NCBI GenBank assembly: GCA_023415775.1
Contig: JAEZJM010000007.1
Coordinates: forward strand, 1 to 60,495
Origin: Bacillota bacterium
GTDB lineage: Bacteria > Bacillota > Negativicutes > Sporomusales > UBA7701
Length of the DNA stretch: 60,495 nucleotides
Reading direction: 5' to 3'
How positions within the stretch are numbered: the first letter of the stretch is position 1; the number at the start of each line of letters is the position of its first letter. The notes beneath the pieces are model-generated. The model had not been told where the DNA came from. It worked only from the letters and a program-made list of their open reading frames with translations, and searched no databases. Shown in pieces: positions 34,036 to 41,483 of this stretch. A program made the position numbers and the translations under genes.

Positions 34036-34647
34036 ATGAACCGTCACAAATTCTCCGTTGTCCTGCTCCTGTTGCTGACGATGAGCTTCACCCTGTTCGC
34101 GCCGGCAGCCGTCGCCCACGCTGCGCCGCTTTCCGACCTGCTTGGCAAGGATAGCGGCGGCAGCGGGCTGCTCAACATCCTGCTCGGGCTGCTGTTCGGC
34201 AAACTGCTGGGCGGCTCTGACGGCGGCAGCACGGACATTGGCAAGGTTCTCGGCGTCGGCACGACGCCGGCGACGACGACTGCGGACCGTAATGCGATCA
34301 TCGCGACGGGGCAGAAGTACATGGGCGTCCCTTACGTATGGGGGGGGGCGACTCCGGCCGGGTTCGACTGTTCCGGCTTTACCCAGTATGTCATGAAGCA
34401 AAACGGCATCACTATTCCCCGCACCGCCGCCGAGCAGTTCGCCGCCGGGTCGCCGGTGGAAAAGGCCAACCTCCAGGTCGGCGACCTGGTCTTCTTCACC
34501 ACCTATAAGCCGGGCGCTTCCCATGTCGGCTTCTACATGGGCGACGGCAAATTCCTCCACGCCAGTTCGGGCGCCAAAGAGGTCGCGATCTCCAAACTGG
34601 ACGAGGCGTACTACGCGCAGCGCTATATCGGCGCCCGCCGCTACTAG
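34036..34647 (+). CDS. Secreted NlpC/P60 peptidoglycan endopeptidase
   Basis: Exported cell-wall hydrolase of 203 aa that cuts peptide bonds in peptidoglycan stems. It has a signal peptide (residues 1-29, cleavage after AHA), a Gly/Ser/Leu-rich spacer (about 30-85) and a C-terminal NlpC/P60 domain. The catalytic Cys is in FDCSGFTQYV (about 112), the His in ASHVGFYMGDG (about 163) and the third residue in FLHASSG (about 176). No SH3 or LysM domain is present, so wall targeting is not obvious. ATG 34036 has GAGGGG upstream, and the gene has its own promoter and terminator. Confidence 0.9.
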   Translation: MNRHKFSVVLLLLLTMSFTLFAPAAVAHAAPLSDLLGKDSGGSGLLNILLGLLFGKLLGGSDGGSTDIGKVLGVGTTPATTTADRNAIIATGQKYMGVPYVWGGATPAGFDCSGFTQYVMKQNGITIPRTAAEQFAAGSPVEKANLQVGDLVFFTTYKPGASHVGFYMGDGKFLHASSGAKEVAISKLDEAYYAQRYIGARRY

Positions 34648-34686
34648 TCGCCCGTCGGTAAACTTCGGTTATTGCCGCTTCTCCCG

Positions 34687-34714
34687 AAAAGCCCGCCATG
34701 AGGCGGGCTTTTCC
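34687..34714 (+). terminator. Terminator after the NlpC/P60 gene
   Basis: AAAAGCCCGCC and GGCGGGCTTTT around ATGA. Confidence 0.85.
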
Positions 34715-34777
34715 GTTTTCCGGTTATTTTCCACCGCCGGTCTGGTATAATGAGAGCAGACGAAAGGAGGTTGGCGG

Positions 34778-35005
34778 ATGGAGGGTTATGAGAAGATCGC
34801 GGTTGTCGACAACCAGTTCGAGGCGCAGCTGCTGGCGGAGATTCTCGCCGCGCGCCACATTCCCCACGTCCTCAAATCTTACTACGACGCTGCCTATGAC
34901 GGCCTGTTCCAGACCCAGAAGGGGTGGGGGGCTGTATACGCTCTGTCGCAGTACAAGGCGGAGATTGACGAGATTATCGCCAGCCTGCGCGAGCAGGAAG
35001 GCTAG
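34778..35005 (+). CDS. DUF2007-like putative signal-transducing protein
   Basis: Small soluble protein of 75 aa with the DUF2007 pattern. Residues 12-21 (QFEAQLLAEI) form the first helix, followed by HIPHVLKSYYDAAYDGLFQ and KGWGAVYALSQYKAEIDEI. Such proteins are thought to be small ferredoxin-fold modules, and their role is unknown. AAAGGAGG stands upstream of ATG 34778. The downstream transporter is 78 bases away and may share the transcript. Confidence 0.7.
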   Translation: MEGYEKIAVVDNQFEAQLLAEILAARHIPHVLKSYYDAAYDGLFQTQKGWGAVYALSQYKAEIDEIIASLREQEG

Positions 35006-35083
35006 ACGCCGGCCGCGGCTGGCGTCAATCGCGCAGGGATATGGGTCGTTGCTGGTGACCAGGGAAGGGGAATTTTCGCCCGC

Positions 35084-36034
35084 ATGGATATCGGCGCTAA
35101 AATAATTTATTTCTTTTTCGATTTGCTGCTGCCGCTGGCAGTCGGTTATATGTGCCGCCGGCAGACGAGGCTGGACGAAGATTTCTTCCAGCGGATGATG
35201 ACACTGGGGATAATGCTAATCTATCCAGTCCTCGCATTGCTCGGGTTCTGGGCGACGCGACTCGACGCGGAGCTTATATGGTTGCCCGTCCTCGGTATCG
35301 TGCTCAGTGTCATTCCCGGCGTGCTGGCTTTTTTCCGCGCCAGAACGAAATATGCCGACAGCCTCGACCAGGGCAGCTATGTCATGGCGGCGACGATGTC
35401 CAACACCCTCACGCTCGGGGGAATATCGGCGTTCATCATTTACGGGGAGACTGGTTTCGCATATGTGCAACTGATAACGCTGCTCGGGACCCTCTACCTT
35501 TTCCTGGTCTGTTTCCCGCTGGCAGGATGGTACGCTGCCCGAGGCGGCGAGGTGGGCGGCGAGCGGATGTCGGTACTTTCCGTCTTGTTCAGCCGCAACC
35601 AGTTGCCCGCCCTCGGCCTGTTTGTGGGGGCATGGCTCTATTACAGCGGTGTGCCCAGACCGGCCTGGGCGGGGGCGATCTTCGACCCTCTCATGCATAT
35701 TGGCGCATGGATGTCGCTCATCCCGGTAGGCCATTCCGTTGATTTCCGCGCGATGCGTCAGTATTGGCTCGGCATCCTTGATCTCAACGTCATTAAGTTC
35801 ATCATCACGCCCGCCCTGTCCTACGCAATCGGCATGCTGGTGCTCAGCGACCCCGTGGCGATCAACACCCTGCTGATCACGGCCAGTACACCCACCGCAA
35901 TTCTTTCGGTGGTTGCGGTCAAACTCCACCGTCTCAACGTCCACATCACGATGACCGCCTTTGTGCTAACAACCGCAGTGTACCTGCTGGTGGTATATCC
36001 CATACAGTTCCTGTGGCTGTCGGGGCGGCTGTGA
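35084..36034 (+). CDS. AEC-family (auxin efflux carrier type) permease
   Basis: Inner-membrane transporter of 316 aa with about ten membrane segments in two bundles. The N-terminal part carries VLALLGFW and a conserved MAATMSNTLTLGG (Asn in the crossover helix). The C-terminal part carries LLITASTPTAILSVVAV, the usual AEC pattern of Asn and Pro breaks. In bacteria this family moves organic acids such as malate or malonate; the substrate here is not readable. The RBS (GAAGGGG) is rather far from ATG 35084, so translation may be weak. A bidirectional terminator follows. Confidence 0.82.
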   Translation: MDIGAKIIYFFFDLLLPLAVGYMCRRQTRLDEDFFQRMMTLGIMLIYPVLALLGFWATRLDAELIWLPVLGIVLSVIPGVLAFFRARTKYADSLDQGSYVMAATMSNTLTLGGISAFIIYGETGFAYVQLITLLGTLYLFLVCFPLAGWYAARGGEVGGERMSVLSVLFSRNQLPALGLFVGAWLYYSGVPRPAWAGAIFDPLMHIGAWMSLIPVGHSVDFRAMRQYWLGILDLNVIKFIITPALSYAIGMLVLSDPVAINTLLITASTPTAILSVVAVKLHRLNVHITMTAFVLTTAVYLLVVYPIQFLWLSGRL

Positions 36035-36040
36035 TTCCCG

Positions 36041-36075
36041 GCCGTTGATAAGCCCCCGTCTGCGCAGTTCTTGTG
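36041..36075 (+). repeat. Partial copy of the repeat flank
   Basis: GGCCGTTGATAAGCCCCCGT matches the flank of copy B at 33747. It then diverges after CTGCGCAGTTCTTGTGC. Confidence 0.4.
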
Positions 36076-36084
36076 CAAATAGAA

Positions 36085-36120
36085 AGAACGGACTGGCTTT
36101 TGCCGATCCGTTCTTATCTT
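36085..36120. terminator. Terminator between convergent genes
   Basis: AGAACGGA and TCCGTTCTT around a 14-base loop. It overlaps the last codons of the minus-strand SLBB gene. Confidence 0.6.
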
Positions 36121-36560
36121 TTCTTAACCTGGGGGGCAGTTGGTTTAGCCGGGGTTACAGTTTTGTCGACATTGATGTGCATGCCGTCGATGACCGGTTT
36201 GGCCAGATCGAGCTTGGCGGCGTCGGCGCCGGCGGCTAGTCCGCCTGCCAACTGGACGATATCGGCCACCTTGGTTCCCACCGGGACCTTTACCACCCCC
36301 GGGGTGGCGACCGCGCCGCTCACATACACGACCGCGTATTCGATCTTCGGCGGCGCCGGCGGGGGCTGCTGATTTCCCGATACGGAGAAGATCCCTGGGG
36401 CGATGGGGTTATGAAGATCGGGAACGGCGGGAATCATCAGGGTCAGAACAAGGGCGACCGTCAGACTGAAGACCGCTTTGCCGGCAAAACGGAGCTTGCC
36501 GCCGCCTTTGCGTTTTTTCAACCTTGCAACCCTCGATGGGCCGCGGATCGGGTCGTACAA
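36114..36560 (-). CDS. SLBB-domain membrane-anchored protein
   Basis: Protein of 148 aa with a basic N terminus (RVARLKKRKGGGK), one membrane anchor (about 30-50, AVFSLTVALVLTLMIPAV) and a Pro-rich linker. The extracytoplasmic SLBB-like domain follows: VVYVSGAVATPGVVKVPVGT and KVADIVQLAGGLAAGADAAK. That domain matches the N-terminal module of ComEA-like proteins, but the DNA-binding helix-hairpin-helix is missing. The start is TTG 36560, 5-6 bases after GGAAGGAGGGG; a frame start further upstream lacks an RBS. A polysaccharide- or surface-binding role is likely. Confidence 0.72.
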   Translation of the reverse strand: MYDPIRGPSRVARLKKRKGGGKLRFAGKAVFSLTVALVLTLMIPAVPDLHNPIAPGIFSVSGNQQPPPAPPKIEYAVVYVSGAVATPGVVKVPVGTKVADIVQLAGGLAAGADAAKLDLAKPVIDGMHINVDKTVTPAKPTAPQVKKR

Positions 36561-36731
36561 ATTCTCCCCTCCTTCCGTCCGAAAAATTGGCAATCATTTG
36601 TTGGTAAAAGGTATTGTTCGCCATAAATTACATAACTCCTGCAACATTTGCAGGAAAAAAGATTATTCTGGAAAAAATTATTTTCCAATGATTTTATATC
36701 GCCGCTTGCTGCGGCTGATTGCGAAAACGAA

Positions 36732-36757
36732 AGAGCGGCGGTTGATGCCGCCGCTCT
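36732..36757 (-). terminator. Terminator of the small gene at 36767
   Basis: AGAGCGGCGG and CCGCCGCTCT around TTGATG. It lies just downstream of the minus-strand gene. Confidence 0.6.
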
Positions 36758-36766
36758 ATGGCGCGG

Positions 36767-36940
36767 TTACTGTTCCGGCTGGCGCATGGCTTTGTTTCTG
36801 GCGCCGTCGATATATTCGAGAGTGGCGTGCAGGGAGTCTCGGGAAGGGTCGCGCACCATGGCCGAGTCTTTCATGGCCAGCGGTTCGGGATTGTTAGGCC
36901 CGTAATCCTGGTCTATCGATGGCTTGTTGATCGGAACCAC
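36767..36940 (-). CDS. Small hypothetical protein, about 57 aa
   Basis: Soluble-looking small protein with PSIDQDYGPNNPEPLAMKDS, then DPSRDSLHATLEYIDGARNK. The composition is ordinary for a protein and a terminator follows, which favours a real gene. The start is unclear: GTG 36940 is used here, but GGGGGTGG overlaps it and could instead serve an ATC 12 bases later. It follows another small frame (36991-37098) on the same strand by 50 bases. Function unknown. Confidence 0.45.
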   Translation of the reverse strand: MVPINKPSIDQDYGPNNPEPLAMKDSAMVRDPSRDSLHATLEYIDGARNKAMRQPEQ

Positions 36941-36990
36941 CCCCTGGTTTATTTGCGGTCTGTGGCGGCAGCCTGCCGCCCGCCATCCGG

Positions 36991-37098
36991 TCACGTGGCA
37001 GTGCCGTCCGGGCATGGCTTTGGCAGCGCCCTGGCCTCTTTGGCCCCGGGTTGGGCTTTTCTGGCGGGCTCGGAGTCGAGCAGGTCTTTTACGGTCAT
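36991..37098 (-). CDS. Small hypothetical protein, 35 aa
   Basis: A 35-codon frame beginning MTVKDLLDSEPARKAQPGAK at ATG 37098. GGGAGGTG stands 8 bases upstream. It is hydrophilic with one possible N-terminal helix, and no family is recognised. A GC-rich hairpin follows before the next small gene. It was found by reading the minus strand from the strong RBS and is too short for usual gene finders. Confidence 0.45.
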   Translation of the reverse strand: MTVKDLLDSEPARKAQPGAKEARALPKPCPDGTAT

Positions 37099-37128
37099 TA
37101 CTGTTCACCTCCCGGATCAAAGTGTGCC

Positions 37129-37515
37129 CTAGACGTCGCCGCCGTTTTCCTTGATGATGCCGACCGCTTCGTCGGTCCGCGCCTCGGGGACAAAAGCCAC
37201 CAAGGTGAAGGCGGCGCCTCCGGCCAGACCGTAGCCGCGGGCGCTTAGGCCGCTTACCGAGGGATCGGCGCCCATCAGCACCTTGGTGGCCTGGTTTTCG
37301 TCATTGGGCGAGTTGGTGGAGTAAAGGACGAGGCTGGTGAGAGATTCGGCCTGGTGGGAGATGGGGTCGTTGATGTGCGCGTCCTGGGAGACGCCGTAGC
37401 GGCTGTTGCGGCGGATATGCACGTCGGCTAGCCCGGCGGCGGACAGGGCGTCGGCGGCTGTCCGGGCTTTGCTGCTGGAGGGGAAGCTGGCGATAATGGT
37501 CCGTTCCTCGGGCAT
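37129..37515 (-). CDS. Hypothetical protein, stress-protein-like
   Basis: Soluble protein of 128 aa. The N-terminal half, with TIIASFPSSSKARTAADALS and LADVHIRRNSRYG, looks like an alpha/beta ferredoxin-like fold. A Gly-rich LSARGYGLAGGAAFTLVAFV segment follows near 92-111, ending with ARTDEAVGIIKENGGDV. The layout recalls general stress protein 17M-type proteins but without a firm match. ATG 37515 has AAGGAGG upstream. It is the first of a minus-strand run with the small genes at 37098 and 36940. Confidence 0.5.
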   Translation of the reverse strand: MPEERTIIASFPSSSKARTAADALSAAGLADVHIRRNSRYGVSQDAHINDPISHQAESLTSLVLYSTNSPNDENQATKVLMGADPSVSGLSARGYGLAGGAAFTLVAFVPEARTDEAVGIIKENGGDV

Positions 37516-37670
37516 TGTCACGACCTCCTTCACGATTAATATGAGCCGGCGGCAAGGCGGCTATCCCGCATCCGGTGCGAATCCGGCTCTTTTTTCTGCA
37601 GCGTCGGCAGGGAAACGGGGGTTTTTACCGAACTTTTCCATATATAGGACTAGTCAGGGGGATGATCAGA

Positions 37671-38225
37671 ATGAAGTTTCGTCTTTGGGTATGCTTGGTT
37701 CTGACGGCGGCGCTGCTGTGCGGGACGATTACTGTCGCGCTGGCTGCCCAGGGTTTCAGCGCCGACATCTTCACCGCCCACGGCAAGCAGACCATGCAGG
37801 GGAAAATCTTTGTTTCCGGGGAGAAGATGCGCTTCGAAACCGCCGGGATGGCAACCATCACCCGGATGGACAAAAAGGTTGTCTGGATGCTGATGCCGAG
37901 CGAGAAAATGTACATGGAGCAAACCTTCCGGCCGGAAAACGTAGTGCCCAGTTCGGAACCGGTAGCCGGTGAGGTCGAGAGGACGCTGCTCGGCACTGAG
38001 GCTGTCAACGGCGTGGCGGCCGACAAGTACCGCATTACCGTCCAGACCGACGGCAAGCGCCATACCTTCTTGCAGTGGCTGGCGAAGGACTCCTTGCTGC
38101 CGGTCAAGACGGCCGCCGAGGACGGCTCTTGGTGGCAGGAATACCGGAACATCAAGGTCGGCGAACCAGACTCCGCCCTTTTCGAGCTGCCGGATGGCTA
38201 CAAAAAGTTTTCCATGGGGTTTTGA
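37671..38225 (+). CDS. Secreted DUF4412-like / LolA-fold protein
   Basis: Exported protein of 184 aa with a signal peptide (residues 1-26, cleavage after LAA). The mature part has the pattern of outer-membrane lipoprotein-sorting-like or DUF4412 proteins: KQTMQGKIFVSGEKMRFE, then a MDKKVVWMLMPSEKMYME strand pair. Later come VNGVAADKYRITVQTDGKRH and FELPDGYKKFSM. It probably forms an open beta-sheet that binds a lipid or polymer in the envelope. ATG 37671 fits the GGGGG RBS better than ATG 37662. A terminator follows. Confidence 0.65.
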   Translation: MKFRLWVCLVLTAALLCGTITVALAAQGFSADIFTAHGKQTMQGKIFVSGEKMRFETAGMATITRMDKKVVWMLMPSEKMYMEQTFRPENVVPSSEPVAGEVERTLLGTEAVNGVAADKYRITVQTDGKRHTFLQWLAKDSLLPVKTAAEDGSWWQEYRNIKVGEPDSALFELPDGYKKFSMGF

Positions 38226-38233
38226 CGGCCCTC

Positions 38234-38266
38234 AAAGACTTGCGGTTGCTGCGCAAGTCTTTTTTA
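38234..38266 (+). terminator. Terminator after the DUF4412-like gene
   Basis: AAAGACTTGCG and CGCAAGTCTTT followed by TTTA. Confidence 0.8.
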
Positions 38267-38342
38267 TTTCGCCCGCATGAAGGAAAAGCCGGCCTGGAGG
38301 GGAAATAATACTAGAACAAATGTTTGGCTGGGAGGCTGACTT

Positions 38343-39581
38343 ATGCCGGAAACGCTGCTGCTCATTTCCCTGGGGCTTAATATCGCCGTGCTGGCCCTGG
38401 GTGCCTTCGCGCTGGCCCGCAGCCGCAGCGGCCAGGAGGGACAGGAACGGCTGGAAAGAACGGTGAAAGAGGAAATCGCGCTCAGCCGCCGCGAGAATGG
38501 CGATGCCCTGCGTCAGTTCGGCGACTCGGTGCAGGCTCGCATGGCCGATATCGCCACCCTCCAGGCCGGGCATATGGAGACATTTTCCCGTCAACTCGTG
38601 GCGCTCACCCTGAGCAACGAGCAGAAACTGGAACGGCTGCGGGAGACGGTGGAGGAGCGGCTAAAGCTGCTGCAGGCGGACAACAACAAGCAACTTGAAG
38701 AAATGCGGACGACGGTGGACGAGAAGCTGCACGCCACCCTCGAAAAGCGGCTGGGAGAGTCTTTCCGCCTGGTGAGCGAGCGGTTAGAGCTCGTCCACAA
38801 GGGGCTGGGCGAGATGCAGACGCTGGCCTCCGGGGTTGGCGACCTCAAACGGGTGCTCACCAACGTCAAAACCCGCGGCATTTGGGGAGAGATCCATCTG
38901 CAGAGCCTGCTGGAGCAGGTAATGACTGTAGAGCAGTACGCCCGCAATGTTGCCACCAAGCCGGGCAGCGCCGACCGGGTGGAGTTTGCCATCCGCCTGC
39001 CCGGACGGGACAAAGGCGAGGGAACGGTGTGGCTGCCGATTGACGCCAAGTTTCCCCAGGAGGACTACCAGCGGCTCATGGACGCCCAGGAGCAGGCCAA
39101 CCCGGTGGCTGCCGAAGACGCCGCCCGCTGCCTGGAGGCCAGGATCAAGGCCGAGGCCAAGACCATCCGGGAAAAGTACATCGACCCGCCCCACACCACC
39201 GACTTCGCAATCCTCTTCCTGCCGGTTGAGGGGCTGTTCGCCGAGGTGCTGCGCCGGCCCGGTCTGTGCGACACGCTGCAGCGGGACTACCGGGTGATGA
39301 TAACCGGCCCGACGACACTGACGGCGCTCCTTAGCAGCCTGCAGATGGGCTTCAAAACGCTGGCGGTGGAAAAACGCTCCAGCGAGGTATGGGCGCTGCT
39401 GGGGGCGGTCAAGACCGAGTTCGGCCGGTTCGGGGAGATGCTTGAGAAGACGCAGAAGAAGCTGCAGGAGGCTTCCAACTCCATCGAGACGGCGGCCCAA
39501 AAATCGCGCACAATCGAACGCAAGCTCAAGACGGTTCAGGAGCTGCCGGCCGCCGAGGCGGCCGCTACACTAGCAGAGTAG
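38343..39581 (+). CDS. rmuC: DNA recombination protein RmuC
   Basis: Protein of 412 aa. An N-terminal membrane anchor (about 4-24) is followed by a long coiled coil (about 30-165, rich in Glu, Arg, Leu and Gln). The RmuC nuclease-like domain follows, with GIWGEIHLQSLLEQVM near 180-195, LPIDAKFPQEDYQRL near 228-242 and FAILFLPVEGLFAEVL near 286-301. RmuC limits inversions at short repeats in E. coli; the exact activity is unsettled. ATG 38343 follows GGGAGG. Single-gene unit. Confidence 0.9.
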   Translation: MPETLLLISLGLNIAVLALGAFALARSRSGQEGQERLERTVKEEIALSRRENGDALRQFGDSVQARMADIATLQAGHMETFSRQLVALTLSNEQKLERLRETVEERLKLLQADNNKQLEEMRTTVDEKLHATLEKRLGESFRLVSERLELVHKGLGEMQTLASGVGDLKRVLTNVKTRGIWGEIHLQSLLEQVMTVEQYARNVATKPGSADRVEFAIRLPGRDKGEGTVWLPIDAKFPQEDYQRLMDAQEQANPVAAEDAARCLEARIKAEAKTIREKYIDPPHTTDFAILFLPVEGLFAEVLRRPGLCDTLQRDYRVMITGPTTLTALLSSLQMGFKTLAVEKRSSEVWALLGAVKTEFGRFGEMLEKTQKKLQEASNSIETAAQKSRTIERKLKTVQELPAAEAAATLAE

Positions 39582-39620
39582 AAGCCGAGACCGTGCAGTA
39601 ATTTTTTGCCGCTCCGTCAC

Positions 39621-39642
39621 ATAGTGTGTGATAACGCACTAT
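39621..39642 (+). promoter_or_regulatory. Palindromic operator before the PKS gene
   Basis: A 22-base near-perfect palindrome with arms ATAGTG and CACTAT and a centre TGTGATAACG. It lies 18 bases before the start codon, a good place for a TetR- or MarR-type repressor. Confidence 0.55.
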
Positions 39643-39659
39643 GAGACGGGGTGGTTTTC

Positions 39660-40706
39660 GTGTCTGGACCGAGGGTGCGGGCGGTGGGGCTGGCTGTGCC
39701 GCCTTACGCCGTTCGCCAGCAGGATATCAAGGAATTCGCCGCCTTCCTTTTCCAGGATAAACTCGAGCACCTGGAGCGCCTGCTGCCGGTGTTCGACAAC
39801 GCCTGCATCGCCAATCGACACCTCGCTCAGCCGCTGGCCTGGTACGCGACCGGGCACTCCTTCGCCGAGGCCAACCACCTCTACGGCGAAATCGCCCTAG
39901 AACTGGCCGCTGCTGCCGCGGCGCAGGCCCTCGATCGCGCCGGCGTCGCTCCGGGCGACGTGGGGCTTGTTGTCTTCGTCTCCTCCACCGGCATCACCAC
40001 ACCGACCCTCGACGCCAGGCTTATCCAGCGGCTGGGTATTTCGCCAAATGCCGCCCGCCTGCCGGTGTGGGGCCTGGGCTGCGCTGGCGGAGTGACGGGG
40101 CTGGCCAGAGCGGCGGAGCTGGCCGCAGCCGTGCCCGGCCGCGCCGTGCTGCTGGTGGCGGCCGAGCTTTGCAGCCTAACCTTCCAGCGTAATGATTTTT
40201 CAAAATCCAATCTGGTAGGGGCGGGCATCTTCGCCGACGGCGCGGCCGCCGCCGTGATAACGGCCGGCGGCGAGGGGCCGGAGCTGCTGGGCGCCCGCAG
40301 CACCCTGTTCGCGGACACCGAGGATATCATGGGCTGGGACGTTATCGACACCGGCCTCAAGGTGCGCTTCTCCCGCGACATCCCAGCTTTCGTCCGCCAA
40401 AACCTGCCCGGTCTGGCGGCCGACGCTTGCCGCGAGTGGGGGCTGACGCGCCGGGATATCGTCCACTACGTCGTCCACCCCGGCGGCGCCAAGGTCCTCG
40501 ACGCCTACGCCGACAGCCTCGGTCTGCCGGCGGTGGCGCTGGCGGGAGCTTATGAAGTGCTGGCCGAGTACGGCAATATGTCCAGCGCCTCGGTGCTGTT
40601 CGTGCTGGAGCGGTTTATGCGCACAGTACAGCCCGATGGCTGTTTCGGCGTGATGCTGGCGCTGGGGCCGGGGTTTAGCGCCGAGCAGGTGCTGTTCCGG
40701 TGGTAG
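39660..40706 (+). CDS. bpsA: Type III polyketide synthase (chalcone-synthase-like)
   Basis: Homodimeric condensing enzyme of 348 aa that extends acyl-CoA with malonyl-CoA to alkylpyrones or resorcinols. The catalytic Cys is in WGLGCAGGVTGL (about 141), the His in YVVHPGGAKV (about 272) and the Asn in EYGNMSSASV (about 305), so the triad is complete. GTG 39660 fits the ACGGGG RBS better than GTG 39651. It overlaps the methyltransferase gene by 7 bases, matching the Bacillus bpsA-bpsB pair that makes pyrone methyl ethers. The palindrome at 39621 suggests repression. Confidence 0.9.
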   Translation: MSGPRVRAVGLAVPPYAVRQQDIKEFAAFLFQDKLEHLERLLPVFDNACIANRHLAQPLAWYATGHSFAEANHLYGEIALELAAAAAAQALDRAGVAPGDVGLVVFVSSTGITTPTLDARLIQRLGISPNAARLPVWGLGCAGGVTGLARAAELAAAVPGRAVLLVAAELCSLTFQRNDFSKSNLVGAGIFADGAAAAVITAGGEGPELLGARSTLFADTEDIMGWDVIDTGLKVRFSRDIPAFVRQNLPGLAADACREWGLTRRDIVHYVVHPGGAKVLDAYADSLGLPAVALAGAYEVLAEYGNMSSASVLFVLERFMRTVQPDGCFGVMLALGPGFSAEQVLFRW

Positions 40707-41215
40707 GCTGGCTGGTGGCGATGGTGGCGGCGGTTGCCGTCCAGCGCCTCGCCGAGCTCGCCCTGGCGGCCCGCAACCGTCGCTGGCTGCTAGGCCGGGG
40801 CGCCCGCGAATTCGGGGCCGGACATTATCCCCTGTTCGTCGTCCTCCACGCCGGCTGGCTGGCCGGCTGGCTGGCTGAAGGGCTCGCGCGGGGCGGCGGC
40901 CTCGGCGCGGCCTGGCCGCTGTGGCTCGGTCTCTTTCTCGCGACCCAGGGTCTCCGCTACTGGTGCATCGTCAGCCTCGGCCGACGCTGGAACACCCGCA
41001 TCCTCGTGCTGCCCGGCGTTTCGCCCGTCCGCCGCGGTCCCTACCGCTATCTCCGCCACCCCAACTATCTGGCGGTGGCGGCCGAGCTGTTGTGCGGGCC
41101 GCTTATCTTCGGCGCGTGGTTCACCGCGCTGGCTGCCGGGATCGCGAATGCCTGGCTGCTGATGGCTGTGCGCATTCCGGCCGAGGAGGAGGCGCTGGGC
41201 GGGTTGACAGAGTAG
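40700..41215 (+). CDS. bpsB: Isoprenylcysteine carboxyl methyltransferase family protein
   Basis: Membrane methyltransferase of 171 aa with about five membrane segments. The family C-terminal motif GPYRYLRHPNYLAVAAELLC is near residues 113-133, and PAEEEALGG ends the active-site region. In Bacillus the paired BpsB methylates the polyketide made by BpsA, and the overlapping arrangement here suggests the same. Start GTG 40700 lies inside the PKS gene, so translation is coupled. Confidence 0.87.
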   Translation: MVGWLVAMVAAVAVQRLAELALAARNRRWLLGRGAREFGAGHYPLFVVLHAGWLAGWLAEGLARGGGLGAAWPLWLGLFLATQGLRYWCIVSLGRRWNTRILVLPGVSPVRRGPYRYLRHPNYLAVAAELLCGPLIFGAWFTALAAGIANAWLLMAVRIPAEEEALGGLTE

Positions 41216-41223
41216 GTTTGGAC

Positions 41224-41252
41224 TTGCAAAATGGCGTACGCTGTTATACAAT
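41224..41252 (+). promoter_or_regulatory. Promoter of tRNA-Ala
   Basis: TTGCAA and TACAAT with a 17-base spacer. Confidence 0.6.
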
Positions 41253-41277
41253 ACTACTGTACTTGTTTTGGGCACAT

Positions 41278-41353
41278 GGGGGCGTAGCTCAGATGGGAGA
41301 GCGCTTGGCTCGCATTCAAGAGGTCAGGGGTTCGATCCCCCTCGTCTCCACCA
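41278..41353 (+). tRNA. tRNA-Ala (anticodon CGC)
   Basis: Acceptor GGGGGCG with CGTCTCC (two G-U pairs), D-arm AGCTCAGATGGGAGAGC, anticodon loop CTCGCAT, T-arm AGGGGTTCGATCCCCCT and an encoded CCA. The 3' 45 bases form the left attachment site of element 2. Confidence 0.93.
41309..41353 (+). repeat. attL of element 2
   Basis: 45 bases from the anticodon loop to CCA of tRNA-Ala, matching 55727-55771 with one mismatch. Confidence 0.9.
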
Positions 41354-41401
41354 GCAATTGAAGGGGTTCGCAGAGATGCGGCCCCTTTAATTATGTAAAT
41401 A

Positions 41402-41425
41402 TGGGGATAGTTTTGGGGATAGCGG
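41402..41425 (+). repeat. TGGGGATA repeats near attL
   Basis: TGGGGATAGTTTTGGGGATA. The same unit recurs three times near attR (55590-55628), consistent with integrase arm sites. Confidence 0.45.
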
Positions 41426-41483
41426 CCAAAAATTTCCGCAAACGTCAACAAAGATTTAACAACAGATGATGAAGGGGCAGGCG

